Below are positions 5,954 to 8,812 of a DNA stretch of 8,812 nucleotides, piece after piece. A model generated the notes under the pieces. The model was not told the DNA's origin. It ran no database searches and saw only the letters and a program-made list of their open reading frames with translations. The stretch is from CAYMLL01 sp964390645 (GTDB taxonomy: Bacteria > Planctomycetota > UBA8108). Every line of letters starts with the position of its first letter. Position 1 is the first letter of the stretch. The DNA lies in contig CAYMLL010000307.1 of NCBI GenBank assembly GCA_964390645.1, forward strand, positions 1-8,812. The letters are read 5' to 3'. The translations under genes and the position numbers were made by a program.

Positions 5954-6780
5954 GCCTCGACCTGTCCCTCTCCGTGCGCATCGCCGAGTCGTTCACGTCG
6001 AAGCACGAGACTACGATGAGCTTCGACGAGATCCTCGAGGTCGCCGTGTCGCTCGGCTACCCGGCGATCTGCATGCGGGCGTCGCAGGCCGGCATCGAGA
6101 GCTCGCCGGACGTGATCCGGCAGATGCGCGCGAAGGTCGACGCCGCCGGTCTGCGCGTGTCGATGGTGACGGGAGACCTCGCCGTGCCACGCAACGACGA
6201 GCACGGCCCGCAGGGGCTGCGTGATATCACGCCGTACCTCGACCTCGCCGAGGCCTTCGGCGCCGACCTCATCCGGATCTGCATGAAGGTCGACGACGAC
6301 ATCGAGCCGGCGCGGCGCGCGTCGGACATGGCGGCCGGGCGCGGCATCCGTCTCGCCCACCAGTCGCACTGCGCGAGCCTCTTCGAGACGGTCGAGGGCA
6401 GCGTGCGTGTTCTCGAGGCGGTCGACCGCCCGAACTTCGGCATCATCTACGAGCCCGCCAACTGGCTGCTCAGCGGCGAGGACTACGGCGCGGCCGCGAT
6501 CCGCCGCGTGGCGCCGTGGATCTTCAACGTCTACGTGCAGAACCACCGCCTCGCTCCCGACGGCGAGGGCACCGTCGAGTGCTGGCGGCGACCCGGCGTG
6601 CGCTTCGACCACATCGGTCTCTGGGAGCCCGGTGGCGTCGACAGCGAGGAGGTCTTCGGGACGCTGCGGGAGGTCGGCTACCAGGGACACGTGACGGTCC
6701 ACCAGGCCTTCGCCGGGGTGATGTCGCCGCGGGACGCGGCGAGGCGGTCGCGAGACTACCTCGCGCCGCTGCTCGGCTGA
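5950..6780 (+). CDS. Sugar phosphate isomerase/epimerase-like protein (xylose isomerase-like TIM barrel)
   Basis: Predicted cytoplasmic protein of 276 residues, the usual size for single-domain xylose-isomerase-like TIM barrels, with no signal peptide. It shows the alternating pattern of the fold: LEVAVSLGYPAICMR, AGLRVSMVTGDL, AEAFGADLIRICM, RGIRLAHQSHCASLFETVE, RPNFGIIYEPANWLLSGEDYG, PWIFNVYVQNHRL, and GYQGHVTVHQAF near the end. At the positions where the family normally has metal-binding Glu, Asp, His and Glu, it has HQSH, EPAN, VQN and VHQ, a divergent set also seen, as I recall, in a sub-family of annotated isomerases. Metal use and substrate are therefore uncertain. The start at 5950 fits the first beta strand and lies in the 14-bp triplication. 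The gene meets the creatininase-family gene tail to tail with a 25-bp overlap. Confidence 0.85.
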   Translation: MSLDLSLSVRIAESFTSKHETTMSFDEILEVAVSLGYPAICMRASQAGIESSPDVIRQMRAKVDAAGLRVSMVTGDLAVPRNDEHGPQGLRDITPYLDLAEAFGADLIRICMKVDDDIEPARRASDMAAGRGIRLAHQSHCASLFETVEGSVRVLEAVDRPNFGIIYEPANWLLSGEDYGAAAIRRVAPWIFNVYVQNHRLAPDGEGTVECWRRPGVRFDHIGLWEPGGVDSEEVFGTLREVGYQGHVTVHQAFAGVMSPRDAARRSRDYLAPLLG

Positions 6781-7661
6781 TCGTCGCCGTCGACGGGTCG
6801 CTGTCCCCAGGGCATCGGCATGGTGGGGGCGCGTCGGTGTCGGTCGCGCCGCCGGTCCTTCGGTCGCGGGTGGAACACGTCGATGAAGCGCACCAGCTGA
6901 CGGACCGCCTCCTCGTAGGCCTCCTTGCCCTTCTCCTCGGTGGCCAGCTCCGCGTCGCCGAGGACGCCGCTCTCGGAGTAGCTGCTCGTCCACGAGATCA
7001 CCGTCGCCGGTCCCGCGGCGAGAAGGTCGACCCACAGGAAGTCGCTGTCCTCGTCGTTGAACGAGATCGTGCCGCTCTCGATCCGGTCCTTGCGCACGTT
7101 GTCGCCGTCGAGGTGGAGGTACATCGACGTCTCGAGCTCGCAGGCGTGCGCGCAGCCTCCGGGGAACTTGCTCTGGCGCCAGCGCGGCAGGAACTCCTTG
7201 TCGACCGTCAGCAGGTTCCACCACGCGACGCAGAGGCACTCCGCGTCGGTCTCGAGGTTCGTGCGCCGCGCGACGAGGTCGAGGTTGGGCATGTTCGAGC
7301 CGTGACCGTTGAGCAGGATGATCTTCTTGAAGCCGTGGTAGGCGAGCGACTTGGTGATGTCGAGCACGTGGTGCATGAAGTGCTCGAAGTCGTTGTTGAT
7401 CGTCCCGGGGAAGTCCATCACGTGGCCGGTGTAGCCGTAGTTCACCGTCGGCAGGACGAGGATCTTCTCCGGCCGCTCGCGGCCCGCTCCGAGAGCGACC
7501 TCGGTGGCGCAGAGGATGTCGACATCGAGGGGCAGGTGGGGACCGTGCTGCTCGACGGCGGCGCAGGGCACGATGCAGACCTGTCCGAGGTCGACCGCGT
7601 CCTCGATCTCCGGCCACGTCAGCTTCTCGTAGCGGTGCTCCGTCCTCGCTCGATCGGTCAT
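6756..7661 (-). CDS. Creatininase-family amidohydrolase
   Basis: Metal-dependent hydrolase of small amides or cyclic amides, cytoplasmic, 301 residues. The ATG at 7661 is preferred over an upstream frame extension because GGAGGAAG lies just before it. Motifs: Glu37, His39 and Asp48 in VEQHGPHLPLDVD, His120 in NGHGSN, and Glu177 in HACELETS. These align with the metal ligands of Pseudomonas creatininase with a constant 3-residue shift in the first motif. As I recall, true creatininase has Glu122 as a ligand; here that position is Ser122, as in the many family members that are not creatininases, so creatinine is an unlikely substrate. The last ~35 residues are Arg/Pro-rich and overlap the end of the isomerase gene. 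The symporter stop is 22 bp upstream, suggesting one operon of uptake and hydrolysis. Confidence 0.9.
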   Translation of the reverse strand: MTDRARTEHRYEKLTWPEIEDAVDLGQVCIVPCAAVEQHGPHLPLDVDILCATEVALGAGRERPEKILVLPTVNYGYTGHVMDFPGTINNDFEHFMHHVLDITKSLAYHGFKKIILLNGHGSNMPNLDLVARRTNLETDAECLCVAWWNLLTVDKEFLPRWRQSKFPGGCAHACELETSMYLHLDGDNVRKDRIESGTISFNDEDSDFLWVDLLAAGPATVISWTSSYSESGVLGDAELATEEKGKEAYEEAVRQLVRFIDVFHPRPKDRRRDRHRRAPTMPMPWGQRPVDGDDQPSSGAR

Positions 7662-7664
7662 CGT

Positions 7665-7672
7665 CTTCCTCC
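7665..7672 (-). promoter_or_regulatory. Ribosome binding site of the creatininase-family gene
   Basis: GGAGGAAG on the minus strand, with GGAGG 6 bases before the ATG at 7661. It decides the start against the longer reading from 7706. It lies within the 22-bp spacer after the symporter stop. Confidence 0.8.
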
Positions 7673-7683
7673 GTCCGGGGTTC

Positions 7684-8812
7684 TCACCACAGCACTGCGA
7701 ACACAAGGTATGCCGCGACGAGCAGCAGCGCCACGGCGAAGATCTGCGGCCGCAGGAGCTTCGGGATGTCGCCTGCGAAGGGATGCTCCCTCGCCGGGAT
7801 GCTGTCGTCGCGACTGCGGGCGAGCCAGCCGTCGTCGTCGCCGCGCAGGACGAGGCGGCCGTCGTCGCGACCTCGCAGGCACGTCGTCACCGCGATCGCC
7901 GCTGCCGTGATGGCCACCGACCAGAGGTAGGCCGGCCAGTTCCCGGTCAGCCAGTCGGGCAGCGACTCGAAGGCGACCTGCTCGCGACCGAGCAACGCCA
8001 CCAGGCCGTAGCCGCCGCCGACGATCAGACCGACGAGCCCGCCGTGGCGGTGGGCGCGGGTGAAGATCCCGGCGAGGTAGATCGTGAACAGCGGCGTGAC
8101 GAAGACCGGGATCAGGGTGAGGAAGGCCTCCAGCATCGTGTCCTTCGACATGACGAACGGCAGGTAGGCGAATCCGAGCGCCAGGATCGCGACGGTCGCG
8201 ACACGGCTCACGCGTACGTAGTGCGCATCGTCGCGATGGCGCACGAGGATGCGTGCGTAGACGTCGCGCGTGAAGACCGCGGAGAGCGCCGAGCCCATCG
8301 AGTCGAAGGTGCTGACGGCGGCCGCGAGGAGCCCGGCGACGACGAGGCCGCGCCAGCCGGCGCCGAGGTAGACGCTCGCCAGGTGCGGGTACATGTGGTC
8401 GGGAGGGTCGAAGTCCGGAAAGAGCGCGCGTCCGAAGAGGCCGAGGGCGCCGCAGGCGATCATGATCGGGATGCTCAGCGCGGTGCCGAAGAGAGCGGCG
8501 ATCTGCGCGTCCCAGAGCGAGCGCGAGCCGAGCAGCCGCATCGTCTGCGTGTGGTTGACGGTCCAGTAGCCTCCGGCGACGACGATCCAGCCGAGGAGGA
8601 TCACCAGCGCCGGGTCCTTGCCGCTCTTGCCGTGGTAGGTGCTGATGCGTGACAGGTCGCCGGTCCGCATGCCGCTCTCGACGTCGACCTCGTCGAGCTC
8701 GTGCAGGCGCTCCTCCATCCCGGACCAGCCGCCGGCGGCGTCCAGCACGCAGAAGAAGATCACGGCCGCGCCGGCGAACATGATCACGGCCTGCGCCGCG
8801 TCGGTGAAGACG
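7684..8812 (-). CDS. Sodium:solute symporter (SSS/SGLT type), C-terminal part, cut by window edge
   Basis: Inner-membrane sodium-coupled symporter of the SSS family. 375 residues are in the window; the reading frame runs to the window end, so the N-terminal helices lie outside, and the GTG at 8787 is not a real start. The first visible residues, VFTDAAQAVIMFAG, match the family's TD..Q helix. Further on come YWTVNHTQTMRLLGSRSLWDAQIAALFG, typical of SGLT-like members, and LLAAAVSTFDSMGSALSAVFTRDVY, the helix whose Ser/Thr residues form the sodium site in this family. Several more membrane helices follow, then a charged loop and a final helix (IFAVALLLVAAYLVFAVLW). The substrate cannot be told; SGLT-like members take up sugars and other small solutes. 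It lies directly upstream of the creatininase-family gene and is probably co-transcribed with it. Confidence 0.92.
   Translation of the reverse strand, partial: VFTDAAQAVIMFAGAAVIFFCVLDAAGGWSGMEERLHELDEVDVESGMRTGDLSRISTYHGKSGKDPALVILLGWIVVAGGYWTVNHTQTMRLLGSRSLWDAQIAALFGTALSIPIMIACGALGLFGRALFPDFDPPDHMYPHLASVYLGAGWRGLVVAGLLAAAVSTFDSMGSALSAVFTRDVYARILVRHRDDAHYVRVSRVATVAILALGFAYLPFVMSKDTMLEAFLTLIPVFVTPLFTIYLAGIFTRAHRHGGLVGLIVGGGYGLVALLGREQVAFESLPDWLTGNWPAYLWSVAITAAAIAVTTCLRGRDDGRLVLRGDDDGWLARSRDDSIPAREHPFAGDIPKLLRPQIFAVALLLVAAYLVFAVLW

Larger units (their letters stand above)
5916..5957 (+). repeat. Triplicated 14-bp repeat carrying three ATG codons at the isomerase start
   Basis: Three adjacent copies of CGATTCATGARCCY (5916-5929, 5930-5943, 5944-5957). 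Each carries ATGA, so ATGs fall at 5922, 5936 and 5950, in different frames because 14 is not a multiple of three. The third is the isomerase start. The only good ribosome-site-like sequence, GGAG at 5908-5911, lies 10 bases before the first ATG and 38 before the third. Confidence 0.92.

Noticed and set aside
5920..7617. Minus-strand ORF of 565 codons across the isomerase and hydrolase genes
   Set aside because: It is antisense to the isomerase and out of frame with the hydrolase, with no recognisable motif.
8785..8787. GTG at 8787 as the start of the symporter
   Set aside because: The frame continues to the window end with family-typical residues (VFTDAAQA), so the gene is truncated by the window.

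Overview
The window is a GC-rich metagenome-style scaffold (very GC-rich third positions, three runs of N, one poly-G/poly-C stretch). The family mix suggests an uncultured bacterium, possibly Planctomycetota: a beta-propeller/di-heme cytochrome fusion, a CPPED1-like phosphatase, an atypical TIM-barrel sugar isomerase, and a creatininase-family hydrolase next to an SGLT-type symporter. No rRNA, tRNA or other phylogenetic marker is present, so this placement is a weak inference.

Layout, left to right: (1) minus strand 66-2201, an RhlE-type DEAD-box RNA helicase with a DEVD motif II, an arginine-rich C-terminal tail of 10-residue repeats, and a very long N-terminal extension of 6-residue repeats interrupted by a 100-N gap. 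(2) 2194-2659, a divergent intergenic region that begins with about ten 17-bp direct repeats having a GGCGCC core, followed by a perfect inverted repeat and an AT-rich -10-like box. (3) Plus strand 2660-4534, an exported protein with a YVTN-like propeller and two CxxCH haem sites. (4) 4535-4802, no gene; it holds a 10-N gap and poly-G/poly-C that look like assembly artefact, so genes on its two sides may not be true neighbours. (5) Minus strand 4803-5774, an exported CPPED1-like metallophosphatase with another 10-N gap, where a motif seems to be present twice. (6) 5775-5949, a divergent promoter region ending in a 14-bp triplication that creates two mini-ORFs chained by ATGA overlaps to the next gene. 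(7) Plus strand 5950-6780, a xylose-isomerase-like TIM-barrel protein. (8) Minus strand 6756-7661 creatininase-family hydrolase, with a 25-bp tail-to-tail overlap with the isomerase. (9) Minus strand 7684-8812, an SSS/SGLT symporter cut by the window edge.

Genes 8 and 9 form a probable operon (22 bp between stop and start): solute uptake followed by hydrolysis of a small amide or cyclic amide. The isomerase, convergent with them, could act on a related sugar-derived substrate, but nothing in the sequence shows this. The helicase and cytochrome gene are divergent and not obviously related in function. The points most worth a second look are the mini-ORF cascade before the isomerase, the 17-bp array at the helicase start and its likeness to the 18-bp coding repeats, the two-sided disordered architecture of the helicase, and the suspected false gap in the phosphatase gene. 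I did not find a convincing new multi-gene system.
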